Of a DNA stretch of 64,000 nt, positions 38,643-48,885 are shown one piece after another. This DNA is from Pirellulaceae bacterium. Its GTDB lineage: Bacteria > Planctomycetota > Planctomycetia > Pirellulales > Pirellulaceae. The notes beneath the pieces were generated by a model. It was not told the DNA's origin and made no database searches. It saw only the letters and a program-made list of their open reading frames with translations. The stretch lies in contig JAHBXT010000005.1 in NCBI GenBank assembly GCA_019636385.1, forward strand, positions 62,001-126,000. Reading direction: 5' to 3'. Numbering within the stretch: the stretch's first letter is position 1; every line of letters starts with the position of its first letter. The position numbers and the translations under genes were made by a program.

Positions 38643-38684
38643 CATAAACTGCTCGGAGCTGCCTCCGAGCAGTTTATGTTTTTA
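38643..38684 (+). terminator. Strong terminator after the dockerin-like gene
   Basis: A perfect 16-bp stem CATAAACTGCTCGGAG (38643-38658) and its complement (38663-38678), with loop CTGC, is followed by TTTTTA. Confidence 0.95.
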
Positions 38685-39067
38685 TGTGAAGCAGAGCAGA
38701 CACTGAGCATCAATGGCACGAAGTCTGGGCACGATGTTGGTAGAACCGATCAGCGACTTTTGGATGCGATTCGTCCCGTGGGGCCTCGATGTCGGTAAAA
38801 TATGTCAACTATCATCCTATCATCGTACCCCATCTCGTCCCGAGGGGATGATTCTTGCTGGCTACATACCAATCTTGCTACTAACATTGGTCCCTAACGG
38901 ACGATTGCATACTACACCGGTGGCTTTCGCCACGGGCCTGGGTTAAACCGGCACCCCTGACCTAATGGAAGCCAAAAGGCATTCAAACTGACGACAGTCT
39001 CACTGTGCTTTAGTTAACCAATTACCTATCCGGCAGTTACCTGACACGCACCGACGGGAAAAACAAG
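38685..39067. other. Intergenic region before the DapA-family gene
   Basis: No gene is supported. Two near-identical 13-base pieces, TCGTCCCGTGGGG (38771-38783) and TCGTCCCGAGGGG (38835-38847), and a short hairpin GTGGCTTTCGCCAC near 38920 are visible; they may be decayed dispersed repeats. Confidence 0.4.
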
Positions 39068-40075
39068 ATGAACCAACCCATGGAAGGCATTTATACTCCG
39101 AACATTACGCCAGTCGACTCGCAGGGGCGGGTCGACGAAGATAAGTTGTGCGCGTATGTCGATTGGCTGATCGAGCGCGGTGTGCACGGACTGTATCCGA
39201 ACGGCTCAACTGGAGAGTTCACACGATTTACGGCTGCGGAGCGACGCAGAATCATTGAACTACTGACCAGTCACGTTGCCGGTCGCGTACCCATCCTGGC
39301 TGGAGCAGCAGAAGCCAATGTACGCGAGACGATCGACGCTTGCCAAACCTATGGCAGTTTTGGAGTCCGGGCTGTAGCGATCGTGGCGCCGTTCTACTAC
39401 AAGCTAGGTCCTGAAGCGGTTTATCAGTATTTCAAAGAGATCGCCGATCATGTCTCGGTGGATGTAACGCTGTACAACATTCCGTTGTTTGCTTCGCCAA
39501 TCGACGTGGCCACCGTTCGCCGGCTAGCGCTGGATTGTCCGCGAATTGTGGGGATCAAGGACAGCAGTGGCGACATTCCGCACATGATGCGAATGATCGC
39601 CGCCGTGCGACCTCAACGCCCCGAGTTCTCTTTCTTGACCGGCTGGGATGCGGCGCTGGCTCCCATGTTGCTAATCGGCTGCAATGGCGGTACGAATGCA
39701 ACCAGCGGCGTAGTGCCAGAATTAACACGAGCCATCTACGAAGCCGCTACGCGTGGCCAGTGGGATCGGACCATGCAGTTGCAGTATCGCCTGCTACCGC
39801 TGTTTGACGCCATGATTAGTCAGCCCGAGTTTCCCGAAGGTTTCCGCCGTGGTGCTCTGACTCGCGGTTGGGACTTAGGTCGCAGTCGCCAGCCGCTGTC
39901 TCCCGAACAGATCGCAACGGCTCAGCAGACGCAGCAGCAATTGGTGCAGATGCTGAGCGAGCTGCAGCACTGGCTACCGGATATCCAGCCAGCGGTTGCC
40001 GGACGGCAAGCCCAAGCCAGCGATGATTTTATTGAACAGATTGTAAGAGAAATTATGCAGCAACTGCGCGGATAG
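39068..40075 (+). CDS. Dihydrodipicolinate synthase/N-acetylneuraminate lyase family aldolase
   Basis: The 335-residue TIM-barrel protein has the family motifs YPNGSTGEF (about 42-50, phosphate/carboxylate-binding), the catalytic tyrosine in LYNIPLF (about 135) and the Schiff-base lysine in GIKDSSGD (about 162). It is about 35-40 residues longer than typical DapA because of a Gln-rich C-terminal helix region. Members of this group cleave or form keto-acids; without a substrate-specific pattern I do not name it DapA or NanA. It stands alone between two terminated units. The ATG follows GGGAAAAACAAG. Confidence 0.88.
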   Translation: MNQPMEGIYTPNITPVDSQGRVDEDKLCAYVDWLIERGVHGLYPNGSTGEFTRFTAAERRRIIELLTSHVAGRVPILAGAAEANVRETIDACQTYGSFGVRAVAIVAPFYYKLGPEAVYQYFKEIADHVSVDVTLYNIPLFASPIDVATVRRLALDCPRIVGIKDSSGDIPHMMRMIAAVRPQRPEFSFLTGWDAALAPMLLIGCNGGTNATSGVVPELTRAIYEAATRGQWDRTMQLQYRLLPLFDAMISQPEFPEGFRRGALTRGWDLGRSRQPLSPEQIATAQQTQQQLVQMLSELQHWLPDIQPAVAGRQAQASDDFIEQIVREIMQQLRG

Positions 40076-40094
40076 TTCATCGTTCTAGCGAAGT

Positions 40095-40559
40095 CTATTT
40101 GCGGCTAGCTTTGGTCGTTAGTTCCAGTGGTGGAAGCTCAACCGTCGACTTCTCAATCACAGCCGTGAGCCCCGATGTGTCCTTGGAAGCGTAACGGCCT
40201 TTGAGTAAATCTGGTAGGTCGGCATCTGAGCCAAGCCCAAACGTGGGCTGAGCTGTCTTCTTGGGAGGTCCCCTCCAAGTCGCCGTCACACGGTAGGTAC
40301 CGGCACGGATGCCGTTGTTCATGTCGGAGACTAACTGATACTTTCCATTAGCATCAGTGACCGCCGTGGCAACCGTAGGGATTTCAGCCACCTCAGGATG
40401 AAATATCAACACGGCACCCTCGGCGGGCTTACCATCCACGGTGACCGAGCCGCTCACCTGAATCAGCGGCTCAGCGCAGCCGGTCAGAAACACCAAACCC
40501 GCACCCAGTACTGAACAGAAAACGGCACGAATTTTGAAAACTCGGAGCCAGCTACACAA
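40095..40559 (-). CDS. Lipoprotein with carboxypeptidase-regulatory-like domain
   Basis: The 154-residue precursor has a signal sequence with lipobox FLTGC, then a beta-sandwich of the carboxypeptidase-regulatory-like type: VSGSVTVDGKPAEGAVLIFHPE, VTDANGKYQL and IRAGTYRVTATW. The best start is TTG 40559, with AAGGA nine bases upstream; no ATG fits. It follows the DUF1559 gene on the same strand after 86 bases, an arrangement that recurs in planctomycete genomes, so the two very likely act together at the cell surface. The function is unknown. Confidence 0.8.
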   Translation of the reverse strand: MCSWLRVFKIRAVFCSVLGAGLVFLTGCAEPLIQVSGSVTVDGKPAEGAVLIFHPEVAEIPTVATAVTDANGKYQLVSDMNNGIRAGTYRVTATWRGPPKKTAQPTFGLGSDADLPDLLKGRYASKDTSGLTAVIEKSTVELPPLELTTKASRK

Positions 40560-40645
40560 CTTCAGAATCCTTATCGATAGCGAATCTAAGTCAGTCTCTA
40601 CAACTATTACGCGGCAGGCACTGCAAGGCTCTGCTGTCCACCAGT

Positions 40646-41695
40646 TTAAGGAGTGGCGACCTCACCACCATCACGCGTCACCAACGCCACAAAAACTTGA
40701 TTGGTTGTATTGGCAGATAGAAACGAGACGGATCCATCTCCTCTAACAGTCTGAATTCCTCCAGAATGGAACGAGTATGGCGTCTCAAAATTCAGGATGT
40801 TTATAACTGAACAACCAGAATCCAATTCGCGTCCGACAGCCATGTTTGCGCCACTTAAGCCAGTAACCCTTTTGGCAATGTTCCAGTCACCATAAAACGA
40901 GTTTAAGTTTGACGTAGCTGGGTAGGTTGACGTGCGATCAATTCCACGAAACCAAATACTCTGCTTGGCAGCTAATTCAATGAACAAGAATGTATTGGAA
41001 AGTCCGTCGCTCGTCTCGGAAAACTTTACAGTTGACCTGTTAACTGCGTCTCTGGTCCCCAGCATCGCATTCTCTGTACTGCCGGTTGTTATCCCAACGC
41101 ACGATAGCAACGAACTGTGAACGCCTCGAAGTGGAACATAGTCTGTCCTTGGCATGTTGTACTGGGTGTTGGTCGGAAATCCGAAGCCGTTTAGCGCAAA
41201 GTATGGGCCATAATCCGAACCTGCCTCGGGTGTAGATGGGCAGAGAAATGTGACTACCTTTGCAAGACTATCCGGCGTGTTCTTGGCACCGGGAAACGGA
41301 GGTGACAGGTTATCCGGGTGAATCATCGGCTTCTTCAGATCAAACTTGTTGATCACATTCGATTGCTCCAGGAACGGTAGTAAGTGACCCAGAACGCCGA
41401 ATCCATTTCTGGCGCCAGAGATGCTTGCGTACCATGGACTTCCCTGAGATGCATAGGGATCAGGAGGATTGTTGGGGAATTCCTTACGCCAGGCAGGCAC
41501 ATAGCCGTAGGTTGATTCGTGGTTGTGGACGGCGATACCGAGCTGCTTGAGATTGTTGCCGCAGCTCATTCTGCGAGCGGCTTCGCGGGCGGCTTGGACG
41601 GCAGGTAACAGCAGCCCGACCAGAATGCCGATGATGGCGATGACCACCAGTAGCTCAACTAGAGTAAAACCCGTTTTCTGGGGTGAACGGTTCAT
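40646..41695 (-). CDS. DUF1559 protein with prepilin-type N-terminus
   Basis: The 349-residue protein begins with a type IV prepilin-like leader: [36 protein letters not shown], with Gly-Phe at the cleavage point and Glu at +5. The rest is the planctomycete DUF1559 domain, with [21 protein letters not shown] near the start and the ending motif [10 protein letters not shown]. Planctomycetes encode large numbers of these proteins. Start ATG 41695 has GGGGAG eight bases upstream; the frame is open to 41728. The leader suggests assembly in a pilus-like or secretion pseudopilus structure, but this is family inference. Confidence 0.93.
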   Translation of the reverse strand: MNRSPQKTGFTLVELLVVIAIIGILVGLLLPAVQAAREAARRMSCGNNLKQLGIAVHNHESTYGYVPAWRKEFPNNPPDPYASQGSPWYASISGARNGFGVLGHLLPFLEQSNVINKFDLKKPMIHPDNLSPPFPGAKNTPDSLAKVVTFLCPSTPEAGSDYGPYFALNGFGFPTNTQYNMPRTDYVPLRGVHSSLLSCVGITTGSTENAMLGTRDAVNRSTVKFSETSDGLSNTFLFIELAAKQSIWFRGIDRTSTYPATSNLNSFYGDWNIAKRVTGLSGANMAVGRELDSGCSVINILNFETPYSFHSGGIQTVRGDGSVSFLSANTTNQVFVALVTRDGGEVATP

Positions 41696-41949
41696 GTCTA
41701 ATCTCCCCGAAAAAATTAGAATTGCCAATAACTGTTCGACGCAGCTTGGCCGATCGATGAATCTGGAGGCTTATGTCGATATTTTCGGCCTTCGAGGCGA
41801 CTTTGGCAAGCCATCGCCGTCGGTATTCCCCGAAGTAGCGCGGAATTTAGCCTCTCCACTGCTTGGCACGGTGGCCACGCTAGGGCACTTAGGTTATCAC
41901 CACAGTAGCCTCGAACCCAAGCCTAACTCGGTTAGTGGAGACTATAGTC

Positions 41950-43392
41950 ATGCAGCGTTACTCGAAGGCAGGTGCGTTACTATGCCTCGTATGGTTTTCA
42001 AATTCGCTGGGCCTGACTTGCAGTGGCGGTTTATGTCTAGCCTCAGGCGGCGAGCGACCTAACTTCGTGGTGCTGTTTGCGGACGACCTGGGATATGCCG
42101 ACTTGGGATGTTTTGGTGGATCGCAGATGTCGACTCCCAATTTGGATCGACTGGCCGAAGGCGGCATGCGTCTGACGAGCTTCTATGTCGCCCAGGCCGT
42201 GTGCAGCGCTTCGCGAAGCTCACTGCTTACCGGTTGTCTCAACGTGCGCATCAGTATCCACGGGGCACTCGGGCCTGGATCGCGAATCTGCCTGAACCCG
42301 GCTGAAACGACGCTGGCCGAGATGCTCAAGGCGCGCGGCTATGCAACGGCGGTTTTTGGCAAGTGGCATTTAGGCGATCGTGGCGCGGGGTTGCCAGCCG
42401 AGCATGGCTTCGACAACTACCAGGGCTTGCCGTACTCCAATGACATGTGGCCACACCATCCCAGCATGAGTCGCTTTCCGGCTTTGCCGCTGCTGCGAAA
42501 CCGAATGGTGCTCAATGCCCACGTTACCGGCGAGGATCAGTGCTATTTGACACGTTGGGCTACCGAGCAGGCTGTCGAGTTTATCAAACGGCATCAGCGG
42601 CAACCCTTCTTGCTCTACGTGCCCTATAGCATGCCGCATGTGCCGCTGTATGCATCACCGGAATTTCAAGGCTCGACCGGGCAGGGGCTGTACGCCGATG
42701 TTGTCGCTGAAATTGACTGGAGCGTCGGACAGATCGTGTCCGCTATCAATCAGATTGGTGCTGGTGATAATACGCTGGTTCTGTTCACCTCGGACAATGG
42801 CCCGTGGTTGTCCTACGGTAGCCATGCCGGCTCGGCTGCACCACTTCGCGAAGGCAAGGGCACCGCGTGGGAAGGTGGAGTGCGCGTGCCAACAGTTGCA
42901 TCGTGGCCCGGCAGAATACCCTCCGGGGCTGTCTGCGATGAGGTTGCCGGAACTATCGACATTCTGCCCACGCTGGCTGAGTTGTCTGGCGCCGAATTGC
43001 CGCGACTGCCCATCGACGGTCGCAGCATTTGGCCACTGCTGGCCGGCACACCCGGAGCAGCCAGTCCACACAAGGCCTGGTACTACTATTGGGATCGCGA
43101 ACTGCAGGCCGTCCGCAGTGGCCGCTGGAAACTGCACTTTCCTCACAGCTATCGCACGCTCAAGAGCCCGCCGCCTGAAGCGGGCATGCCCGGGCAGTAT
43201 GCTCAAAAGAAATGCGGCTTGGAACTCTATGACCTTTGGCAAGACATTAGTGAAAGCCGCAACCTCGCCGACTCACATCCCGATGTTGTCACCAGACTAC
43301 AGGGGCTAGCCGATCCAATGCGGCAGGAGCTAGGCGATTCACTGATGGGGATTGCAGGGACTGGCGTCAGGCATGCCGGGGTGGTGGAGTGA
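41950..43392 (+). CDS. Secreted sulfatase of the arylsulfatase family
   Basis: This 480-residue protein has an N-terminal signal segment and the sulfatase fold: RPNFVVLFADDLGYADLGCFGG (metal Asp-Asp), the formylglycine motif CSASR (Cys85), GKWHLGDRG, and TSDNGPW (metal Asp-Asn). The Cys-x-Ala-Ser-Arg form needs a formylglycine-generating enzyme, none of which is in the window. ATG 41950 has GGAG upstream; GTG 41935 is also in frame. Planctomycetes carry many sulfatases that remove sulfate from algal polysaccharides. The substrate is not known, and there is no adjacent glycoside hydrolase. Confidence 0.93.
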   Translation: MQRYSKAGALLCLVWFSNSLGLTCSGGLCLASGGERPNFVVLFADDLGYADLGCFGGSQMSTPNLDRLAEGGMRLTSFYVAQAVCSASRSSLLTGCLNVRISIHGALGPGSRICLNPAETTLAEMLKARGYATAVFGKWHLGDRGAGLPAEHGFDNYQGLPYSNDMWPHHPSMSRFPALPLLRNRMVLNAHVTGEDQCYLTRWATEQAVEFIKRHQRQPFLLYVPYSMPHVPLYASPEFQGSTGQGLYADVVAEIDWSVGQIVSAINQIGAGDNTLVLFTSDNGPWLSYGSHAGSAAPLREGKGTAWEGGVRVPTVASWPGRIPSGAVCDEVAGTIDILPTLAELSGAELPRLPIDGRSIWPLLAGTPGAASPHKAWYYYWDRELQAVRSGRWKLHFPHSYRTLKSPPPEAGMPGQYAQKKCGLELYDLWQDISESRNLADSHPDVVTRLQGLADPMRQELGDSLMGIAGTGVRHAGVVE

Positions 43393-43406
43393 ACGGGTTC
43401 GGGCGG

Positions 43407-43426
43407 ACTCAGTACTCAGTACTCAG
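43407..43426 (+). repeat. Short tandem repeat of ACTCAGT
   Basis: Nearly three heptamer copies (ACTCAGTACTCAGTACTCAG) sit between the convergent sulfatase and metH genes. Confidence 0.6.
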
Positions 43427-43504
43427 AGATTTGCCTTCAACCTGTTGTCTACAGGAACTGTTGGTTGACAATGGATCAATGATCCACGCTCAATGAACTG
43501 TCTC

Positions 43505-46500
43505 CTACGTCTCGTATCCCAGATTCGGTGAAAGCCAGCGTTCGACTTCGGTTTGGCTGAGGCCTTTGCGGCGGGCGTAGGCTTGTACTTGATCTTGACT
43601 CACACGATCCACGGTAAAGTAGCGAGATTGAGGATGTGCAAAATAAAGTCCGCTGACGCTGGCTGCGGGCCACATGGCATACGACTCGGTCAAGCTGACT
43701 CCGGTGTGTGCCGTAGCGTCCAGCAGTTTAAATAAGATGCCTTTCTCAGTGTGATCCGGGCAGGCTGGATATCCCGGAGCGGGTCGAATACCGCGATACT
43801 GTTCGTCGATCAATTGCTGGTTGCTGAGTCCTTCACTGGCGCCAAATCCCCAATCGCGGCGCGCCTGCCGATGCAGCCATTCTGCAAACGACTCGGCCAG
43901 GCGATCGGCCAGGGCTTTGACCATGATGGCGTTATAATCGTCGCTGGCCTGTTGGTACTTCTGGGCCAGCTCGTCCACGCCTTCACCCGTAGTTACGACA
44001 AAGCCGCCGATGTAATCAGCTCGACCGCTGCCAACCGGCGCGATGTAGTCGGCCAGCGAGCGGAAGTCGGACTGACCCTTACGTTCCCATTGCTGGCGCA
44101 GAAAGTGCAAGCGATCCAGCTCGTGTTGGCGGCTATCGTCTTGGTACAAGATTACGTCGTCGTCTTGGCTATTGGCCGGCCAGAATCCGTAGACGGCGTG
44201 CGCGCGAATCAACTTTTGCGAAATAATCTTGTCCAGCATGACTCGCGCATGGTCAAACAATTCACGAGCCTGCTGACCGACCGTGGCATCGCTGAGAATC
44301 TGAGGATACTTGCCGCGCAGCTCCCAAGCCCAGAAGAATGGCGACCAGTCGATCGTCTCGACTAATTTCTGCAACGGGAAGTCCGGCAGCGACTTGATGC
44401 CGGTAAATGCCGGCACAGGGATATCGACGCTGGACCAATCGGTGGCAAATCGACGCTGGAGAGCTTCGGCATACGGAACCAGTTTGACCTGCCGCGCTTG
44501 GTAGCTGGCGACCAGTTCTTGTTGCAATCGCCGATTATCATCAGACAATTTGCGACGCGATTCAGAATTAGTCAATCGCTCGACAACCGGCACGCTGCGT
44601 GAGGCGTCCAGCACGTGAATCACCTCGTGTTCGTACTGGGGGGCGATTTTGACGGCGGTGTGTTTGGCGCTGGTCGTGGCGCCGCCGATCAGCAATGGCA
44701 GCGCCATGCCGCGCCGCTGCATCTGCTTGGCCACATGCACCATCTCGTCCAGGCTGGGCGTAATCAAGCCAGACAGTCCGATGACGTCGACGCCCAACTC
44801 CTGTGCCTGATCCAGAATTTTCTCGGTGGGAACCATGACGCCCAGGTCGATGACTTCATAGTTGTTGCACGCCAGTACGACGCCCACGATGTTTTTGCCG
44901 ATGTCGTGCACGTCGCCTTTGACCGTGGCCATCAAGACTTTGCCACGCGCTGAACCGCTAGCGACGCCGGCCTGGCGTTTTTCTTCTTCCATGAAGGGCG
45001 TCAAATAGGCCACCGCTTTCTTCATGACGCGAGCCGACTTGACGACCTGAGGTAGAAACATCTTGCCCGCGCCAAATAGGTCCCCCACGACGCTCATGCC
45101 GTCCATCAGTGGACCTTCGATGACCTCCAGGCAACGACTGCAAGACTGTCGAGCCTCTTCCGCGTCCTGTTCGATATACTTGTCAATTCCACGTACTAGT
45201 GCATGTTGCAAACGCGAGCGAACGTCAGCCTCGCGCCACGACAGGTCTTCGGTAGCCGCCTTCTTGCCCGCCGACTTGACGTTGTCGGCCAGTTCGATCA
45301 ATCGCTCCGTGGCATCAGGGCGACGATTCAACAGCACATCTTCCACGCGCTCCAGCAGGTCTTTGGGAATGTCCTCATACACCTCCAACTGTCCGGCGTT
45401 GACGATGCCCATATCCATGCCGGCGCGAACCGCATGATACAAAAACGCCGAGTGCATGGCTTCGCGAACATGATCGTTGCCGCGAAACGAAAAGCTGATA
45501 TTGCTGACGCCCCCACTGATTTTGGAGCCCGGACAGGCCCGCTTTATTTCGCGAGTCGCCTCGATGAAGTCCACTGCATAGTTGTTATGTTCCTCAATTC
45601 CGGTAGCCACCGTTAAGATATTGGGATCGAAGATGATGTCTTGTGGAGGAAAGCCAACCTGTTGGGTCAACAACTGATAGGCTCGCACACAGATGCGCAC
45701 TTTGTCGTCTTTGGTCACCGCCTGGCCTTGTTCGTCAAAGGCCATCACCACACAGGCCGCTCCGTATTGTCGGACCAGTCGGGCGCGGCGCAAGAATTCG
45801 TCTTCGCCATCCTTTAGGCTAATGGAATTGACAATCGACTTGCCCTGCGTGTTTTGTAGACCGGCCTCCAGAACCTCCCATTTGCTGCTGTCGATCATCA
45901 CGGGCACTTGAGCGATATCCGACTCACCGCCGATCAAACGTAGGAATCGAGTCATTGCAGCCACGCCGTCCAGCAACGCGTCATCCATGTTGATATCGAT
46001 GATCGTTGCCCCGCCCAGTACTTGTTGGCGAGCCACCTCGACCGCCTCTTCAAACTGATCATTGCGAATCAGTCGTGCGAAGGCCCGCGAACCGGTGACG
46101 TTGGTGCGTTCGCCGATCATCGTAAAGTTCGATTCTGGTCGCAGTGTCAGCGGCAGCGTACCGGACAAGCGAGTGTAGACCGACGGTGCCGGCTGCTGAT
46201 GTGGTCGCCTGCCAGCGACAGCGGTGGCAATGGCTCGAATGTGATCGGGAGTTGTCCCACAACATCCGCCAACAATATTCAGCCAGCCTTGCTCAGCAAA
46301 CTCGCCGATCATTTGTCCCATCGCGGCTGGCGATAGATCGTATTGTCCCATCGCATTGGGCAAGCCAGCGTTGGGATGACAACTGATGTTCGTGCCAGCG
46401 ATGTGCGACAACTCTTCGATGTGCGGACGCATGACATCCGGGCCCAGCGCGCAGTTCATGCCGATGCTGAGCATCGGAAAGTGGCTGAGCGCGTTCCAAA

Positions 46501-47203
46501 ACGCTTCCACGCTTTGACCGCTGACGAATGTGCGTCCGCCCTTATCAAATGTCCCGCTAACCATCACCGGAACCCGCCGCCCCGAATCGGTAAAGTACTG
46601 ACTGATGGCAAAGAGACAGGCTTTGAGATTCAACGTGTCGATTACGGTTTCCACTAGCAGAATATCGGTGCCCGCTTCCACCAGACTCGCGATCTGCTGA
46701 TAGTAAGAGTCGGCCATAATCTGGTAGGTCGTATTGCGGAAGGCCGGATCGTCTACTTTGGTACTGATCGCGGTCTGCTTGGCAGTGGGGCCAATGCTGG
46801 CGGCGACAAAGCGCGGGCGATCCGGAGTACGCTCGGAGAATTCCTCCGTCGCTCGACGCGCACAGGCCACCGCCGCATGATTGATTTCGGCTACCAGGCT
46901 GGGCGGAAGCTCGAACTCCTCCATGCCGACCGGACTTGCCCCAAACGTGTTGGTCGTAACGATGTCGGCACCAGCCGCTAGATACTGCCGATGAATTTCA
47001 ACCAGACTCTGCGGATGAGTCAGCGAAAGGATGTCGGTAAAGTTCTTCAGGTCTTTATGATGGTTTGCAAATCGCTGGCTGCGCATGTCGGCTTCGCTGA
47101 GTTTCAGCGCCTGCACCATTGTCCCCATGGCACCATCCAAAATGAGGATGCGCTCTGAGAGTGCTTGCAACAGGGCATCTGTGCGATCAGGGGTGGACGA
47201 CAT
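43505..47203 (-). CDS. metH: Cobalamin-dependent methionine synthase
   Basis: MetH transfers methyl from methyltetrahydrofolate to homocysteine through cobalamin. At 1,232 aa it is full length (E. coli: 1,227). Domains appear in order: homocysteine-binding with DGAMGT at the start and the zinc cysteines in GMNCALGP and [10 protein letters not shown]; pterin-binding with [11 protein letters not shown]12 cap and B12-binding with the His ligand in DVHDIGKN (about 766) and [10 protein letters not shown]-terminal activation domain with [15 protein letters not shown] and [12 protein letters not shown]. Nothing is missing. I looked upstream for a cobalamin or SAM riboswitch and saw none. ATG 47203 begins the conserved N-terminus. 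Confidence 0.97.
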   Translation of the reverse strand: MSSTPDRTDALLQALSERILILDGAMGTMVQALKLSEADMRSQRFANHHKDLKNFTDILSLTHPQSLVEIHRQYLAAGADIVTTNTFGASPVGMEEFELPPSLVAEINHAAVACARRATEEFSERTPDRPRFVAASIGPTAKQTAISTKVDDPAFRNTTYQIMADSYYQQIASLVEAGTDILLVETVIDTLNLKACLFAISQYFTDSGRRVPVMVSGTFDKGGRTFVSGQSVEAFWNALSHFPMLSIGMNCALGPDVMRPHIEELSHIAGTNISCHPNAGLPNAMGQYDLSPAAMGQMIGEFAEQGWLNIVGGCCGTTPDHIRAIATAVAGRRPHQQPAPSVYTRLSGTLPLTLRPESNFTMIGERTNVTGSRAFARLIRNDQFEEAVEVARQQVLGGATIIDINMDDALLDGVAAMTRFLRLIGGESDIAQVPVMIDSSKWEVLEAGLQNTQGKSIVNSISLKDGEDEFLRRARLVRQYGAACVVMAFDEQGQAVTKDDKVRICVRAYQLLTQQVGFPPQDIIFDPNILTVATGIEEHNNYAVDFIEATREIKRACPGSKISGGVSNISFSFRGNDHVREAMHSAFLYHAVRAGMDMGIVNAGQLEVYEDIPKDLLERVEDVLLNRRPDATERLIELADNVKSAGKKAATEDLSWREADVRSRLQHALVRGIDKYIEQDAEEARQSCSRCLEVIEGPLMDGMSVVGDLFGAGKMFLPQVVKSARVMKKAVAYLTPFMEEEKRQAGVASGSARGKVLMATVKGDVHDIGKNIVGVVLACNNYEVIDLGVMVPTEKILDQAQELGVDVIGLSGLITPSLDEMVHVAKQMQRRGMALPLLIGGATTSAKHTAVKIAPQYEHEVIHVLDASRSVPVVERLTNSESRRKLSDDNRRLQQELVASYQARQVKLVPYAEALQRRFATDWSSVDIPVPAFTGIKSLPDFPLQKLVETIDWSPFFWAWELRGKYPQILSDATVGQQARELFDHARVMLDKIISQKLIRAHAVYGFWPANSQDDDVILYQDDSRQHELDRLHFLRQQWERKGQSDFRSLADYIAPVGSGRADYIGGFVVTTGEGVDELAQKYQQASDDYNAIMVKALADRLAESFAEWLHRQARRDWGFGASEGLSNQQLIDEQYRGIRPAPGYPACPDHTEKGILFKLLDATAHTGVSLTESYAMWPAASVSGLYFAHPQSRYFTVDRVSQDQVQAYARRKGLSQTEVERWLSPNLGYET

Positions 47204-47561
47204 TTTTCACCTTAAAAGATAGATTGTTCATCCGTTTATCCGGATGGAAGGATTTTGATTGATTTCATTGGATTAGTCAAGGACAGGGTTCGCCTTGGGT
47301 TAAGTTGGCGCCTGTAATGAGTCCCAGTTGGGATTTGTCCCTTTCGCCCCAACCCTCCAAGTCCGTTTAATCGGCAAAAGGCTCAAGGCTCCTACAATCG
47401 GAACCGATACAGAAGATGGCCGTGTGTCCCCAGAAACCTGGTTTGGCCGGTCATGTCTCGGAAACTGTGATGACCTTGATTGGGTGGGGCCAATTAGCTA
47501 TGGATGTAGCCGGAGGCGGCTAGCATCAGGCTAGTATGGCTCAACTTAAGGATCGTTAGCC
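47204..47561. other. Intergenic region between metH and the low-complexity membrane protein
   Basis: About 360 bases between divergent genes. No riboswitch core or convincing small gene was found; a 68-codon plus-strand frame here has no support. Confidence 0.45.
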
Positions 47562-48812
47562 ATGCAAAGAACAACATCGATTCGACCCGATCGAACGAGA
47601 CCCAATTCGCGTTCGCAGCCGCAAAATGTGCTGGAGAACATCCCGGTTCTGTTGCGCCTTCCGCGCGTCGAGCAACCCTCGTTTTCCAGCTCAACCGACT
47701 TTGGCGGTCACGCTCTAACAGCGGCTGACGAGGACGAGCAGTCGTTAGCGCAGCCAACTTCACGTACAGAAACTCGGTCGGCTTTCGCACAGCAGCCAGC
47801 CGAATTCGACAGTGGCTGGCGGCGTTCCTGGTGGGAGCACTGGTCTAGCGGCGTGGTCTTGATTGTCTTGATCATCTTGTTGATCCTGTTGAGCATTATA
47901 GCCTTTCGGCCGTCAGGCAAGTCGCATGAGGGTGCCAGTTCTTCAACGACATCCAACAGCGACTTTGGCGACCTGGATCAGATCACTGTACCTACGCTGG
48001 AAATTGTTCAAGATGACACCGGGCCGACCAGTACGCTAAACTCGCAGGCTGAATTCGAATTATTGCTCTCCGGTGAACCATCCAGTACCAACGACGCCGC
48101 ACAGAGCACAGCGTCTGAAGGCTCGTTGGCCAACCGTTCTTCAACCGAAGTGGAAAACGCTTTGGCCGACGGCTTAATGAACGCAGACATTTCGCCCGCG
48201 CTGACCACAACTCAATCTAATAACCAGCCAACCAGCCAGCTCGCGCAGGCTCAGTTGATGCAGCCCCAGCCCATCGAAGCTCAGAAATCGCTCTCGGCGG
48301 TCAGCGGCAGCGGGATACATACGCCGTTACCCGGTAGCCAATTACCCGGCAGCCAGCTCGCCAGCAATCAGCCCGTGGACAACCTGGCTGCAAACAACCT
48401 AGCTCAGAGCAACAGTCAAATACCATTGTCCAGCTCGCCCGTTTCCGGTTCACCAGCATTGCCTAACCTTACAGCACCGTCGCTGTCGGCAACCAGTATG
48501 CCGAATCTTGGAAGTGGAGACACTTCGCTGGCGCCAAACACCAAGATGGTCGGCACGGCTGGCGGATTGGCCTCTACAGTTGGAAATGCGACTGCTGGAA
48601 ATGCTGGGCCAACAGACACCAGTTCAATGACCGATGCGGTTACTGACGCAAATGCGGTACCAACAACGCCGACCATTCGCTCAACCTCCACGCCCGAAGC
48701 TGACGACGAGTCGATTATTCGGGCTTATCTGGAGCTGACGCGGACAGCCAAACGACCTGCCGAAACGACTGACGCCAAACAGCAGCTCAATCGATATCCG
48801 AATACCAAGTAG
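47562..48812 (+). CDS. Single-pass membrane protein with long low-complexity exterior, unknown
   Basis: The 416-residue protein has a soluble N-terminal part of about 90 residues, one very hydrophobic helix (GVVLIVLIILLILLSIIAF, about 97-115) and about 300 residues dominated by Ser, Thr, Asn, Gln, Pro and Leu. Short repeats such as LPGSQLPGSQLASNQPVDNLAANNLAQ occur in that part. I recognise no family. It is the first of three genes in one direction, with a degenerate tyrosine-autokinase-like ATPase and an ExeA-like ATPase behind it. In polysaccharide export systems a membrane co-polymerase usually precedes such an ATPase, but this protein has no Wzz-like features, so I do not assign that role. 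Confidence 0.7.
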   Translation: MQRTTSIRPDRTRPNSRSQPQNVLENIPVLLRLPRVEQPSFSSSTDFGGHALTAADEDEQSLAQPTSRTETRSAFAQQPAEFDSGWRRSWWEHWSSGVVLIVLIILLILLSIIAFRPSGKSHEGASSSTTSNSDFGDLDQITVPTLEIVQDDTGPTSTLNSQAEFELLLSGEPSSTNDAAQSTASEGSLANRSSTEVENALADGLMNADISPALTTTQSNNQPTSQLAQAQLMQPQPIEAQKSLSAVSGSGIHTPLPGSQLPGSQLASNQPVDNLAANNLAQSNSQIPLSSSPVSGSPALPNLTAPSLSATSMPNLGSGDTSLAPNTKMVGTAGGLASTVGNATAGNAGPTDTSSMTDAVTDANAVPTTPTIRSTSTPEADDESIIRAYLELTRTAKRPAETTDAKQQLNRYPNTK

Positions 48813-48885
48813 TGTTCCTAGAGCCCGGACACTGCACCTTTTCTTTGCATCTGGCTTTCCCAAGAACTTGACGGAACAAATCGCC

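Noticed and set aside
47204-47500. Cobalamin or SAM riboswitch upstream of metH
   Set aside because: On the minus strand I could not find a B12-box-like sequence or the paired helices of a SAM aptamer; covariance-model search would decide.
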